64,000 nucleotides of DNA from Ascidia mentula (taxonomy: Eukaryota; Chordata; Ascidiacea; Phlebobranchia; Ascidiidae). The DNA is taken from the NCBI GenBank assembly GCA_947561715.1, contig OX387199.1, positions 12,901,001 through 12,965,000 of the forward strand. Direction: 5' to 3'. The first letter of the stretch is position 1, and each line of letters opens with the position of its first letter. Under the pieces are notes generated by a model that saw only the letters and a list, made by a program, of their open reading frames with translations, had not been told where the DNA came from and did no database searches. Of the stretch, positions 1-12,917 are shown piece after piece. Made by a program: the position numbers and the translations under genes.

Positions 1-875
1 AACGTCACACGAGGCGGAATTCCCGCAGTTAAAACGCGTATCTTTAATGGGCCTCAAACTCGCTCACTCAGTTGATGTTATGTTTGTTGTCGAATGTGTA
101 GTACGCACTCGTACGCAAGATGGAATGTATTCGAAGTATAGACGGTACAGACGTCGGGAGGAGACGAAAGACACGTATAGGACACGTGGACCCTCAGAAC
201 ACGGTTTCTACACAGAAGGCAATGTGTCAAACAAATACACTTCACGTAGATAATTACAGCATAAGGCTCACCAACTATTTGGGAACCGGGAAACTCTGGA
301 CCACAAAGACGGTCGAAGCAGTTACTGTCGCACACCTAAACGAAACAGGCAACATAAACTACAATGCGCCACTATGACGTAACACACACAATGCTTACCG
401 ATAACTTTGGGCGGCAGAAGATTGAATACGACACGCTTCACGTGTGTACAAATTCAAGAGAGACACTGCGAGTACAAAGACAGCGTCAACACCGTGTGTA
501 AACTTAATCACTTTAACAAGGGCAGCTATACTGTTCAGCGAACTGACTTCTAAGTCATCGCAGTTAAATTAGCCAAACTTACAATTTACACATTTCGGTT
601 ATTTGATTCTCGAGTCGTTTCACACATACGTACAAATAGACTCACCAGAAAATGTCCGCTCGCAACACAAAAAACCTTTTGCAAGAATGAAAATGACGTA
701 ACACTGTGCTGCACAGTTGTCGGACACAAAAAGGACAAAACACGTTGCGTTGTCACTTAAAACTTGGCCTCTTATTATTGCGTCACAGACCGTATGATAT
801 TGCAACACACATTAGTGTAGAGAAAAATGCGCATTTGTAGAAATCGGCAATTACTGGCAAACAAGATGTAACAGT
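1..875. other. Left-edge DNA without recognised gene
   Basis: Only short overlapping reading frames occur on both strands here and none resembles a known protein. I see no splice-flanked coding segment, RNA gene or clear terminal repeat. It leads directly into the repeat family that starts near 880, so it may be part of a larger transposon, but nothing in it proves this. Confidence 0.4.
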
Positions 876-950
876 AACACTAAAGTTTGGTAAATAACAA
901 CTGCATTCCCGAAATTTGGGGAATGTTTATGTTTTTTATAGTGAGCTCTG

Positions 951-992
951 AGCTGCAGAAAGGGCCAATGTTTCACCAGTGCAGTGTAGCTA
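951..992 (-). pseudogene. Relic hammerhead element
   Basis: Read on the minus strand, the order stem-I half, GAAAC-like segment, GGCC loop and TGCAGCT half matches the hammerhead element described at 37901, but stem II and most of the CTGATGA core are missing. It is the same relic as at 27496 because both lie inside copies of repeat family B. It should not be catalytic. Confidence 0.45.
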
Positions 993-2099
993 TGATATGA
1001 TTCACAACAAACTTGTCAGCTAAATAGTTGATTATTCACTGCCTAACTGTCCTTTTCTACATAATATTTCTGTAAATGCATATTTGCAAACATATATACG
1101 TTCCATGTTGTTGTCAAGCGCCTGTCCTCTACTCACAATAATTGTAATTTGTAAAAGCAATTCATATCTATATTAAGGAGGTGCTTAACTGCCCTTTTCT
1201 TACATAATAGGTTGGTTAACGCAAAGGTTTCACGCACACAATTAATAAATACGGTTTCATATTTGTATTATGATTTCTATGGTGCTGTGGCAACACGCAT
1301 GGTTTCCCTGGCTTAGTTCTGACCACGCCGCATGTTTCCTGAAATTCAATACTGGGACACTAGACGGAAAGGATGCGGCGGAGCTAAGCCTTACTGCAGA
1401 GTTAAAAACAAGCTGCCGATACCCTGCTGGACAACCACGTTTTTCCTGAATGTTTGTTATAAAACGCCCTCGTAGTAATTGTTCGCTGTCTCAGTCGCTC
1501 GTACTCTCTCGGCCCTGTCGTTATTCTTGCCATCGCGCTGTAAACGTTCGCACGTTCTTTTAATAGCTAAATTCGCCATGCTACGATTCCTTTCACTTTC
1601 AGGCTTCCAAACAAACATTTTGAATCACATTTTTAACACATTTGTTAAACACACAACTTCAATCTTTGTATACTACGTTTGGTGCTGCATAACTACTCTA
1701 TTTTAACTTAATAGTTAAGATAATAACAGCCGCATTACTAACACAATCACGAAATGTTGGTGCCATGCTATGACTTTTTTTACTTTCAAGCCGGCAAACA
1801 TCATTTCTAATCATATTTTTAACATATCTGTGACACATATCTTTTATCTTTGTACATCTATGTTTGGTGCTGCACAACTACTCTATTTTAACACAACAGT
1901 TAAGCGTAATGCGGTGCCATGCTATAGATTTTTTTCAGGTATTGCATATGCTTCTTGTCACAGTTGCAAGTGTATTTATCATTAATTACACAACTTATTA
2001 GTGCATCTATCTGCTTAGTGCTGCATAACTGCTCTTTTCTGACACTAAACTTTGGCAAATAACAACTGCATTATTAACATTATCCACAAATACGGTGTC

Positions 2100-2260
2100 A
2101 CATTGGTCCCATGCTGGTGCCGTGTTAGTGCCATGTTGGTGACATGTGTGCCACACTGGTGCCACGTTGGTGCCATGCTGGTGCCTTCCGTGCCATTTTG
2201 GTGCCACGTGGGACAAATTTGGTGCCATGTTGGTGCCACGTGGCCCGTGCCATTTTTTGA
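2100..2260 (+). repeat. GGTGCC minisatellite
   Basis: Tandem units of about 10-15 bp built on TGGTGCCATG or TGGTGCCACG run through this stretch. The units give Trp/His/Pro-rich or Cys/Trp-rich conceptual translations in several frames, which are artefacts of the repeat. Related blocks occur at 25838-25925 and 29125-29350, the latter in inverted orientation. Confidence 0.8.
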
Positions 2261-2299
2261 TTACGAACCCGCCTCTCACGGAAGGGCGAAACGGGATTT

Positions 2300-3592
2300 T
2301 CCCGTTTCATGAGCGGCTACTTAACGTAAGTTTTCGGGAAGACTTTGCAATATTATAACTCATATATTAGGTTTATTTATGCAAAAACCTTGTTACACAC
2401 TAAGAACATATTGTTTTTTGGTAGATTTGCCCAAAGAACAAGAATTTCGACACTATAGGACGTGTAAAGCATTGCCGAAGCACGTGGTGAACGAAACAAA
2501 CGTTTCGTTGATGGAATATGTTTTACCTGCTTTTAAAATACCTCTATGCAATGCCTTGACAACTATTTCAGTTCAGAAGGAATGATATTTCCAACAAACA
2601 TGTCTTGGCCGCACATGACATAATCGCAGAACAGTCGATTGTGTGATTAGAATGGCCGGAAAAATCACCGGAAATTTTTTGATTGGAGAGTAATATAGAC
2701 AGGTATTAAGCTACTGTAAGAGTGATTTAACAAAAGTCATTTAAGATGTAAAATACCTAATTAGAGATAACCCTTTATCCGAGCTCACCCTGTGTCACAA
2801 GAAATATTGTCGTCGTTTAATGTATTACTGCTTTGAGAGGTTCAGACCTCTTACCATACCAAGCAGTATATAATAGTGGAAAATGCTAAATATAACCCAG
2901 TATGTCACTTGCGTCGTCGACGCCATCACAGCCACAAATGATTACTACTTGTATTGTTTTTGACAATTTACGTGAACGTAAAGCAAATCCCCTCTTAGTT
3001 TTATAATACAAGTAACTTATTTTGTACAGTTTACTGCTGGTTTAAAATTTAACTCATACACAAAATTTGTGATGGCATCATGTTCATGTTCTGTGGAATC
3101 AGTAAATATAGTGAATGACGTTCACGAAGACAAAGCTGTAAAGCTTATGTTTAGAACTACATTCACCGTTACTCATAATGATGTCATGGCCCGTATATAT
3201 GCTCTCAGGGGTATGAAGCGTATTCCCATGCGAAAACCATACGCCAGTATTAAAACTCCAACTAGGTGCCGTTGCAGAACAGTATTGGTTTTATTATTAT
3301 GACGTGATGTTATATTGCGATGTAATAAATTTACGACAGTGTTACAAGGTGTTGCAAAAATTTTTAGGATATTTATGATAACCTACCAACAAAATCAACT
3401 TAGATTTCGGCAATTTTTTGGCCTTGTGTTCAAACGCCTGTTTAACTTTATTGTTTTTTTTGAAAAAACGTTTCTAAAGTGCTCTGAACGTCATTACTTA
3501 CGTATTTATGGATATATTTCGTATGTCAGTAAGGCATCTTTGAACGTAATTATACGTATGTGGCGAATTTAAGAAATTGAATAGACTTGAAA
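2300..3592. other. Upstream region of transgelin-like gene
   Basis: No convincing coding exon is visible. The stretch presumably holds the promoter and 5' untranslated region of the gene whose start codon is at 3593. A short frame starting near 3069 has a Ser/Cys-rich beginning but no recognisable family signature. Confidence 0.4.
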
Positions 3593-6481
3593 ATGGCAAA
3601 CAAGGGCTTCGCATATGGACTCAGTGCTGAAGTTGCGCGCAAGGTAAGATAACATAAAATTTTCAAAAGGCCCAGCTGGCAATAAAGCCCACAAGCTATA
3701 TTTCTAAATATACAAGGAAACATTGGTTTAGTTTTATCTCGTTACATAATATATGTCTACTCTCATATATTTGTAAGTTTGGGACCATTTCATTCTGCAA
3801 TAAAATTGTTATGGTCAATACAAATATTAAACTTATTCATTTACGGCTTGCTATAAATTCAGATAATTTTCTTTTTGTTAATAGTATGACAAATTTTTCA
3901 AGATATCTGCATAAGGGTCATAACTACTTATGTCGAGCATTGTTCAAGTAATGCTGCAGCAAAACAAGATGTTTTTATTCGTCCGAAACCGAATATTCGG
4001 CAAAACTTGTCGCATAGCCTAAACCGAAAATAATTTTGGTATCCCTCAACAAAACGTAGCCTATTGGTTGGGATCTACTCCTATCATCCAGCCTTTCATT
4101 GGCATGTAAAGAATAACCTAGCCTATTAACTGCGTAAAGTTAATTTTCATTATTTCTGTGACAATAAACAAATTAAACGAACATATTCGTACAGTTTAAA
4201 CAATGATTCATATAGCAAAAATGACTGGTACGCTCTAAACCTAAATTGTACATTTCCCAGCAATAGTGCTTGAAAGTCCAAAAAACAAAAAAAACAGTGT
4301 TTAAACAGGTATTTTTCTTTTAGCGTGTAATAGGCCATGCAGCTTGACCATGTAGCCTATGTTGTTTCGTATTATTTACTTTATTTTATAAATGCGAAGT
4401 TGCATTTATTCCGTGTGTTTGTTATAAAACATGTTTTTTTTTAAAACGGACATTAGGCCTACATAAAAAAAAACACATAAAAGTTTGATGATGTTTAATA
4501 TCAACTGCTTCCACTATCTTCATACCTGCAATTATTGCATAAGTCTATTAGGACAGTTTCTTTAACCCTTTTTTAGTCACGGATTGCCACAGTTTTCGAA
4601 ACGAACTAGGCCTATAATGCGTATAATACAAAATAAAAAGCGGCTTTGCAATGACCTGTCAAGTATTTTAGGCTGAGTATTGCAACAAATATAACTTAAA
4701 ACAAATAACAACTAGCGCATTTCATAGATCTGACTTTGGTGTTCGGACACCTTAAGCACACTCACGTCCCTTTAAGGGTCCACAGACTTTTTGTTTAGAA
4801 ACCAAGTAATATACTATACGAAACATTTGCTTGCTACGTTTTCGTAACTTTAAAACAGGATGCCTCTAGAAACCATCATTTGAAAATGGATTAGGCTAGG
4901 AAGCTATATGAGCAACAAAAGACAGACATTGTGAAAAAGACAATAATAATATACTATTTTCATGCTTTTGTACACCCTTTTGTTCGTTTTACGATCGCTT
5001 ATCGTAGCGTTTGGTTGAAACACAAGATTTAATATGGACAATAAAACATCATCGGGATAGTAAAGGTTGTTTTACACTGTGGAACAATCTAATGCAGGAA
5101 ATTTGGTTCCTCTAGATTCAGGGTAAACGGGACGAAGAAAAAGAAAGAGAAGCGATGGAATGGATTGAAACCATAACTGGAGAAACATCAGATAAAAAAT
5201 TATCATTCGAGCAAAATTTAAAAGATGGAACTAAGTTATGCAAGTGAGTTTTGAACATTAAAAAGTTTTCTGCGGTCTAAAACTTTTGTCAAACGAAAAT
5301 ACAATTTTACTGTTTACGTGAAGATTAATAAACGTACTGAAACCAGGAAGTGTGAAAAAAATTGCCGAAGGAGGAAAATCATTTCAGCAGGTACGTCATA
5401 GTTATGTTCAAAGTACCTATAGAACGACAGATATTTCCAACGCAAAAAAAAATTCTTATCGAAAAACAACTTAATGTTATGTAATTGAATTGGTAAATCG
5501 ACATTAGGACAAGTGATTGTCACTTTAACATCAAACAGTTGCACGATTTCATCAGGTTGGTTTACCGTGATGACATACTGCAAGTTAATGTAATAATACT
5601 CTTTCTTCAACAACTTTTTCTTGCGGCTTTTACAGCCTAACACGTTTTTTCTTTGGTCGCCTGCATGGCGCTACAACAAAACGGTTGCAGTTTCAGGATA
5701 AACTACGTTGCTCGCGGAAATTTGTCAATAATTTTTTTGTGCAGTTTGCACTTCTTACGGTATGACAAATTAATTTAAAATACATGTTCTTAGATGGAAA
5801 ATATCGAAAAATTTTTGGCAGCGATTTGTGCATACGGTGTACCAAAAGGTGATCTCTTCCAGACAGTTGATCTTTACCAAGCATCAAATATTCCACAAGT
5901 CACGGCAACCCTGTTGGCACTCGGCCGCGTGGTGAGTTGTCTTTAAGACCTGATGTACACAGTGGGGAAAAAACGTACATAACAAAATTATGGTCATGCT
6001 TTTTCTTTCAATGTACCAAGAGATTTTGTACATGGTTCTTGTATGTAGCAAATAAAAAAGAAAGTTTAACGAATATTAAACGTAATGAACTCAGGGTTAA
6101 GCCTACAAGACAAATTAAATAATCTTGAGAAAAAATCCTTTCATCCTCAAAACATAAGCTGGTTTCCAACTTGAATATTAAGTGATACTATGAACTTTCT
6201 TCAAAAGAAAAAAACAGTACGTCTAAAATTATTTAAAAAAACACTAATATACAAAGACATTTTTAAATTTGCAGTGTCACGGAAAAGAAGAATGGGACGA
6301 AGATTCACCCAAATTCAAGAACTGGCCTTCATTGGGCCCGAAACCATCTAAACTAAACCGAAGAGAGTTTGATGAAGCAACTTTAGTGGAAGGACGAAAA
6401 GTGATTGGCATTCAAGCAGGCTCAAACAAGTTTGCTAGTCAGGCTGGCCAAGACTTTGGACGTCGCCGACAAGTTAATTAA
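3593..6481 (+). CDS. TAGLN: Transgelin/calponin-family actin-binding protein
   Basis: Five exons join in frame: 3593-3643, 5116-5243, 5324-5390, 5794-5931 and 6275-6481, each with GT..AG borders, giving 196 residues, close to the usual 200 for transgelins. The N-terminus MANKGFAYGLSAEVARK is typical of transgelin/MP20. A single calponin-homology domain spans roughly residues 22-130 (KLINVLKPGS, FLAAICAYGVP, DLFQTVDLY). A single C-terminal calponin repeat follows at about 171-195 (VIGIQAGSNKFASQAG). Family members bind and bundle F-actin in muscle and other cells; in tunicates and other invertebrates such genes are often muscle-expressed. The first intron is by far the longest. The start codon is the first ATG fitting the family. 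Which paralogue it is (transgelin 1/2/3 or muscle protein 20) cannot be settled here. Confidence 0.93.
3957..4075. mobile_element. hAT-like element end (relic)
   Basis: Within the first transgelin intron, the motifs CCGAAACCGAATATTCGG and a final TTTTGGTATCCCT resemble the GC-poor terminal region of hAT elements that begin TAGGGATGCACCGAAA, such as the one at 15805. Only one end is visible, so this is a fragment or a very diverged copy. Confidence 0.3.
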
Positions 6482-6816
6482 AGAAATACCACCCACCCCT
6501 GATTACTGTTGCCAATTTCTTTTTGCACAAACTGTTCTTTAAAAACCTGTGTAACGACATACAGTCTTAAAATTCTAAATAGTTGTTTACACAATGTCAT
6601 GTGACAATACTGTTGTAAGATTAAAAAAATGCTTATGAGTCAATGTTAAGAATGTACTTATCAACCAGATGTTAGTTGACAAAAAAATCGCAACTTTGAA
6701 CGCGAGTTACTCGGCCGCCCTACGAGGTAGCAGCTTGATTTTTTTTATACGTAAAAGTTCATAGGCTGACCTTTGTAACGATATCAAAATGAAAAAAAAC
6801 ATATTCATAATCGGTA

Positions 6817-7326
6817 ATGAATGTCATATGGGTAATGTGTCACAAGTTGCGAAAGAGAGATTCGCCCAGTGAAATGTTAACGCAAAAAATGTTAACGCAT
6901 TCTACCCGCTTAACTCTTTCAAACGATTTAAAAAATTCGATTGGAAAAGTGCAGAAATATGAATTTATGTTTCGAAAACATGAAAAAATATTTTTCTTTT
7001 ATAACTTTTTCCATAGTTATAATCCCACTTTCAATCTACAACTAAATGAAAGAAGCAACTTAACCTTGCACAAACCTTGGCCCTGGTTGTTCTTTTGCAA
7101 TCTTATACCCCCCTACTATCGATTGAAATCAAAATTTAACAAATCCAGTCGGGGTGGCTATGCGAAATTCAACGATAACTTACTCCAACCCGACCGTCTT
7201 TGGAAAAACTTTGGAAATTATGTCATGGTAAAAAATGTTAAATATAGCGTTAAAAATCAAGTGCTAGCATCTTTTAATCTACATTTTACGAATTATTTAC
7301 AGTTTATCAATTATGCTTTAGAATGA
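6817..7326 (+). CDS. Hypothetical 169-residue ORF
   Basis: An uninterrupted ATG-initiated frame of 169 codons lies between the 3' end of the transgelin-like gene and the convergent 3' end of RSPH3. The product is rich in Asn, Lys, Phe and Leu with a short Trp-rich patch near its middle. I recognise no domain, signal peptide or membrane segment. Base composition follows the AT-rich surroundings, so a chance frame or untranslated-region sequence is at least as likely as a gene. Confidence 0.2.
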   Translation: MNVIWVMCHKLRKRDSPSEMLTQKMLTHSTRLTLSNDLKNSIGKVQKYEFMFRKHEKIFFFYNFFHSYNPTFNLQLNERSNLTLHKPWPWLFFCNLIPPYYRLKSKFNKSSRGGYAKFNDNLLQPDRLWKNFGNYVMVKNVKYSVKNQVLASFNLHFTNYLQFINYALE

Positions 7327-7539
7327 GTCAGCCAATTTGGAAAATACATACTTTTTTGGTAAGTAATGTAGAATATCAAATCATTGTCCCAACATTTAAT
7401 GAGTACTTACAGTGTTACAACAAAAAATTTGAAGTTACAGGTTAAATATTATAGTAATACAAACATATCAATTATGGACAAAAAGTGACACATGCAACAT
7501 TTTTCAATAGCACTTGCTCAGAAATTCACTTCAGTAAGT

Positions 7540-10500
7540 TTAGGTATTCTGCACCTTGTGAGAAATAACATCACGGAGAACATCTAAAAACAAATTAGTA
7601 CAAACAATATAAATAACTTTCTATCAATTAATTTAAAGAAAATAGATCTTACAATCAAGCATAATTCTGCCAAGAATAGTCTTGTTAACTCTTGAGACAA
7701 CTTCATCCATAATATATGGGATATAGCTTTGTTCCACATCTGTAAGTTAAATACAGAATTTACATATTAGTTGATATTATAGTCATAAACAAATATTATT
7801 GGAAAGTCTGGCCAATATAAATTTGTGGAAAAAATCATACCCCTACCTTGGTAAACCTAAAAGCAGTTTGTATTAAATTTTTTTTTTTTTTGATATACAT
7901 TATAAACAAACACTTTCTAAAACAAAATAATTTTTTTTGACAAGTTGTGTCAAGATATAAAAAAAATTCCAGTGAGATTAGATGACCCCAGCATGCTGGA
8001 TCCACTGATTTGCGCTCAGTTGTCAAGGCGTGTGTATAATATGGTAAAGATAAATTGATGCACAAGTGCACAACTTGCCAGAAGAAAACTAGTTGGTGAT
8101 TTAAAAGGGGTGCCGACAAAGAAAAAGCTGAAGAACCACTGCACTATATAAATGTGCACCTGGTAAGTTGGGCCCTTGTGCACCAGTACTCACTGGCACT
8201 CCAACCTCTGAGCTTCAGCAGCTCTATCAGTCTGACTTGTCAGAAACTCTGACATTGACACAGCCTGGTTGCGATGCCAGTGAACCACAGCCCACTTGCC
8301 AGTAATGATTAAATAAGATAACTGAGATAGCCAAGTAAATGCCTTTGTAGTGGTGTAATTATGTTTAGTCTTGTGATAGTTTCTTTTACAGAAAATGAGA
8401 ATATCCCTATCAGTCTATGCATGAACATGTAATTATGATCTTTTGTGGCAGTGTATCACTTTTACTTTATTCCAAGACATCACTTTAATTTATCAATATT
8501 GATGTAGTGGTTTTCAAATGCGTTTTTATTCACCAAAAATGCTTTGATATGAGATCAAAGCAGACATTGAAAATGGAATTTTAAACATATTGCAATTTTG
8601 TTCATTTTCATGATAAAGAAATCCGAAAATAACCAATCACAATAAAGTTTTGTTAGATTTAATAGTACCTCTTTCAACTGGATCAAAGAAGTAACCATTG
8701 TTCCTTAATGTGCTAAATACTGAGGGCACCAAATCAGCTAAATAACTTTGTGCAAAAGCCCTGGCAGCAATTTTGTCAGCAGTTTCTTTTTCTTTTTTCA
8801 AAATTTCTCTCTGCTGCTTCATTCTCCTATCCTAAACACCATATGCAATTTAGTTGTATGTGATGACAAATTTATAGTATTTTTGATTTACTAACCTTTT
8901 CTTCCTTTCTTCTTCGTTCCTGTTCTTGGAGCCGTTGCATTTCAACTAACTCAGCATTTCTTATTTCCTCAAACTGATGTTGCTGCTGACGAAGATTTGC
9001 AAGTTCTTCCTCCTCAAGCACTTCAACTAAAGATTGTTCCAGTGTTTTTCCAATGAGAACTTCCAAAATGGGTTTAACTTCAATGTTAAAATCAAACAGC
9101 TGTAATATAATAAAAAGTAAAATACATTACAGATTCCAAACCTTATTTATTTATATATATAGAGTTATTTTTTACAATATTTTGTTGTTATCTTTCCTTT
9201 ACATACATTTCACACAATAATGTATTTTTAAGCTAAAGCAATTTTTCATTTTGTGTTGTTAGTTTCTGCCTTACTTATCTGAGTTTGCACCAGGCACCTT
9301 CTAAGTGTCCTAATAAATAAGAAAAAGTATTACCAGAAATAAAACATATCTTGAAACCAGGCTGATAAGAAAAGTGGTTTAGACCAGCGCTTTCCAACCA
9401 GTGTTTTATCTTCAATTGCATTATATGAAACACTAAAGATGTGGCATAGATTAAAAATGGTTTACACCCATTTTACCAGAATGGAGACATGGTTCTGATA
9501 TTGGTTAATAAAGTGCTAAAATATGTGGTAGAATAAACCTACTCATACAAATACAAAAACTATTCATACATCTCCTTCTGCTATCTGTGTTGCAACGTCC
9601 TTTCCGGTTTTGGCTGGGACAAAATGAGGTGATGGTGGTCGATCAAGAAATGAGTCAGTTTGAGTTTCAACATCTGCCTCCTCAATCCTTTAATAAATAA
9701 ATCTATTTGGACTTCTTCTGTGATAAATAGTCACAGATATGATGTTTCCAATTTTTTTTTCCTAAATAGGTTCAAGTGCGTCTTAACATTTTTAAGGAAG
9801 AAATTTAATTTAATTTTTACACTAAAGGGTAAATTTCACATGGTACAGGAAAAGTATTGTAGAATACCCAGGCCTAAGCAACTCGTAACAATTCGTTTTG
9901 AAAATGGCTAACATAGAGCATCATTGTATGTTGTAACAAAACGTCATATCTTAGGCATCAGCTCCTATCTTTTACAAATAGGCTGCCTAATAGACTTACT
10001 TGGATTTGAAATGTCACAGACGATAATTTATCTACAACTTAAATGGTCAGCGCAGCTAATATGCTGGAAGATATATCATTATCATAGTTGTATTACTTTT
10101 TTGGTTTGTTAAGTGGGATTACCCAAATGCATTGGAAATTAAGCTTTGTTCATTTGAAAATGCAATCTAAATGTTTATTTACAAACAGAGTGATAATTAA
10201 CAGTGTTTGTTGCTAATTAAAATGCTTATCATGTATACAATTCTAACACCCTGTCCTAGATCTATATTCAGTCTGTTAATTGAATTGCAGCACACCAAAT
10301 TTTTGACAATTTTTGTGTTATTGTAAGCTACATGACCTGTACCACAGGCGTAGATTTTTAAACATTTTGTAAAATATTAAGGGTGTTTCAGAAACACGCA
10401 AAAACCATTTCTTCGGTCGTATCGCCGTAAACATAGGAAAAAGACGAAAATTCTGTTTCATGTCACTTTGTTTTTACACCGAATCATGTTGTTGTAGCAC

Positions 10501-12917
10501 TAAGTTTTAAACCCCTTACTGAAAGCGGCACATTTTTGTTTCACTCAGTCTATTGCAGATTTAGTAATAATGAAGTAACAAACAAATCTATTACGCAACA
10601 ATGCTGATTCTTACCATTATGCTACAACAACTGCTGCGTTACGTAACAATCCACGAGACACTGGTGTTTGTCCAAATTGCAACGATGATAATACAGGTCT
10701 TTTGAAACTAGCATAACGCATATACCGTGTGTGTTTTTTCTGGCAATAAATTTTATTTAAAATGAAATCCAGGGGTGACAATACACACGTTGTCACCCCT
10801 GTTTGTTTGTGAGGGGTGACATGTCACCCCAGTCACCCCTAAATCGACGCCTATGACCTGTACTGTACTTATTGTGCACTGTAAAACAGTTTGGCATTTA
10901 TTAAAAGGCAAAAGAAAGGTTAAAAAACAAAATAGGCCTTTCAGTCTATATGCAATATATTTTTACTGGATAGTTTACTGGATCATGAGTAAAAACAAAA
11001 CACATTTTTAATGACATCTTACAAACCAAAGCCATAATGTGAAAATTTCAAGAGACAAACCTATCACTAAGTTCTTCAAGATAAAGTTCAGTCTGAATTT
11101 CAATGTGCTTCCTCCCCTCAACTGCATCTGGCGATCTTGCCCGTAGTTGATCTTTTGCCCTTTTCTTGGCAATTGCTCTTCTTCTAATTTCCTGCTGTCT
11201 TTGAATCTCAATTGGATCAGGTTGAGATGACTACATAACACACAAGTCTGAATCAAATTACTGGCTAGGAAATTGCTAAATTACATAGAAATGTTGCAAA
11301 CAGCCATAGCAATTTGCAAATGTCCATCTTTAAGTGCATATAACTGACTGACGGGATGAAAAAGGTCTGCTGTTGGGCAGGTAAAAGCAACAAATCGGTA
11401 AGACTAAATATGAAGACACACAGAGTGCATGTGATTACCATTTAGAAAACGGTAATATTCAATGTTGTCATTGATTTCACAGCATGTCATTAGACCTAGA
11501 ACCACAACACAAATAAGCTAAAACAGTACATTATCTCTTATCAAAATGTTCCCCGTGGTGTAAATGTTGCCCATGCTTTGTAATCCCCTCCACTGAGACT
11601 ACAACCAAGAAGAACTTTGGGACATACCCAGCAAATACTAATTCAATCTACATTATCATTATATTACGAAAAGCATCCTCGGGCATCAGTAATCTGTTTT
11701 ATGGAAATTAACAGTGTGCCCAATTAAAATATTTGCTTTAATTCTATTCAATCAAATGGGTCATGCTGTTAAAAGAATTTTCTTGACAGGTTTGGCTTTG
11801 GGTTTTACAATCCCTCAACAATTAAATGGCATGGACATGTTGTACTAGTTAGATCCAATGGCATTACAGTGAAGAAATCTATGTAAATTACATAATTATA
11901 GTCTTTGCAATGAAAAAAATTACTTAAAGAACAAAAAATAAAACCATGAACTTCCAAGCTTAATTTAACAACATAGAACCATGCCATTAGTAGCAACTGT
12001 GAACAAATCAATCTGCGTTGTTGTTTTCTGAAAAACTTGATTTTAAACATGACTATGTTAAGCCCCTACCACAGGTAAAGTGTTTTGTGCATACGTATTT
12101 CCACGTACTATCCTTCTATCATACATAATGTTTCCATAAGGTGAAGGATGTTCATTTCTGAAAAAAGGTTATTATTGGGTGATCAATATTTTTTTTCTAC
12201 AAACTAGGTTAAAATCTGACCAAAACCAATGATAAAACCTGCAAACATTATTTTTAATTTAATTTGTAGTGGAATTTTTATTTTGCCATATTTAGTCAAA
12301 CATATTTTGACATTAGTGGTCAGAGCGTAGATTGGAAAAAATAATCACTTTTGCTTAAATTTACCAATAATGCGCACAAAAACAAGTATCTAATGTATTA
12401 ATATACCAAAAACTTCTTGATAATCCACGCTTTGGCTACAAAATTAACTTTGGTAAACTTTCCAATCTGGGTTAAGGCAATATGCAAAATTCTGAATTAG
12501 TACACAAAACTGATTTATTTTTTGCATAAATATGATATAATTTGCATGAGTTGTCATGATGCAGTGATCACAGACCAGATTGGAAAGTTTGTTTTTTGCG
12601 CGGAGGTTTTCGTTTCGGCGATCGTTAATTGCGCCGACGATCGCAACGTTTTTTGTATGTTAATGCATTAGCTAATTAATATTGCGCGGATTATCGGCGA
12701 ATTTTCGAAAAAGTGCGCACGACATTTTTTCCAGTCTGGATCACAGATACAACACAAACACAGAAGGACTTCAAAATTTTGCAAACAATTAGTGGGCCTA
12801 TAAAGAAACTTACTCATCAAACTGAAACCTGTATTTCCTCCTGCCTTCTATTGCTTTTGGCTTACTTTCAAAGGTATATGTACCTGCATCTGGTTGTTGA
12901 GGGATCACAGCAGTCAT
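7540..12917 (-). CDS. RSPH3: Radial spoke head protein 3 homolog
   Basis: Eight exons join in frame on the minus strand: 12917-12814, 12157-12070, 11230-11061, 9687-9570, 9099-8896, 8831-8669, 7739-7653 and 7583-7540, all with GT..AG borders, giving 325 residues. Conserved RSPH3 signatures appear in order: TYTFESKP with a GRRKYRF stretch (about residues 13-31), YGNIMYDRR (42-50), EGRKHIEIQTELYLEEL, the DRPPSPHFVPAKTGKD segment in exon 4, KTLEQSLVEVLEEEEL followed by a charged coiled coil in exon 5, then KIAARAFAQSYLADLVPSVF and FDPVER in exon 6. RSPH3 is the stalk protein of the radial spoke in motile 9+2 axonemes and anchors protein kinase A. The first ATG gives the expected MTAVIPQQP start. 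The protein is shorter than the longest vertebrate isoforms, which carry N-terminal extensions. The short final exon ends HKVQNT and is the least conserved part. Confidence 0.95.
8050..8147. mobile_element. hAT-like terminal fragment in RSPH3 intron
   Basis: The right edge of this stretch, read on the minus strand, is CAGTGGTTCTTCAGC followed by a T-rich run, which resembles the terminal inverted repeat of Charlie-type hAT elements. A matching opposite end was not located with confidence. Confidence 0.35.
9185..9332 (+). mobile_element. LINE 3' tail fragment
   Basis: The segment CCAGGCACCTTCTAAGTG followed by CCTAATAAATAA and an A-rich run resembles the 3' end of the LINE at 43210-43272 (GGGCATCTTTTAAATGCC, CCTAATAAATAA, A-run). 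It lies in the RSPH3 intron between exons 4 and 5 and is likely a dead 5'-truncated insertion. Confidence 0.4.
10343..10855. mobile_element. Non-autonomous hAT-type transposon with 8-bp TSD
   Basis: The 513-bp element starts CACAGGCGTAGATTT and ends with the imperfect inverse AAATCGACGCCTATG. It is flanked by a perfect 8-bp direct duplication ACCTGTAC (10335-10342 and 10856-10863), the hallmark of hAT transposition. The right end holds a palindromic cluster of GGGGTGAC/GTCACCCC motifs. No transposase frame is present, so mobility would need a helper. It lies in an RSPH3 intron; the element at 20541-21563 shares the termini. Confidence 0.8.

Larger units (their letters stand above)
880..2300 (+). 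repeat. Dispersed repeat family B, copy 1
   Basis: This stretch reappears in the same orientation at about 27240-29130 with most of its sequence conserved. Inside it a diverged module beginning TTTGGTGCTGCATAACT recurs at about 1678, 1862 and 2017 (spacing roughly 150-185 bp), so the family is itself a degenerate tandem array. It ends in a minisatellite built on GGTGCC. No protein coding potential is visible. A relic of a hammerhead element is embedded near 951. The family could be a non-autonomous transposon or a satellite; I cannot see terminal repeats that decide this. Confidence 0.7.

Noticed and set aside
2007..2312. Overlapping Trp/His/Cys-rich ORFs on both strands (also at 25738-26002 and 29008-29365)
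   Set aside because: They are translations of the GGTGCC minisatellite in several frames; no codon bias or conserved protein underlies them.
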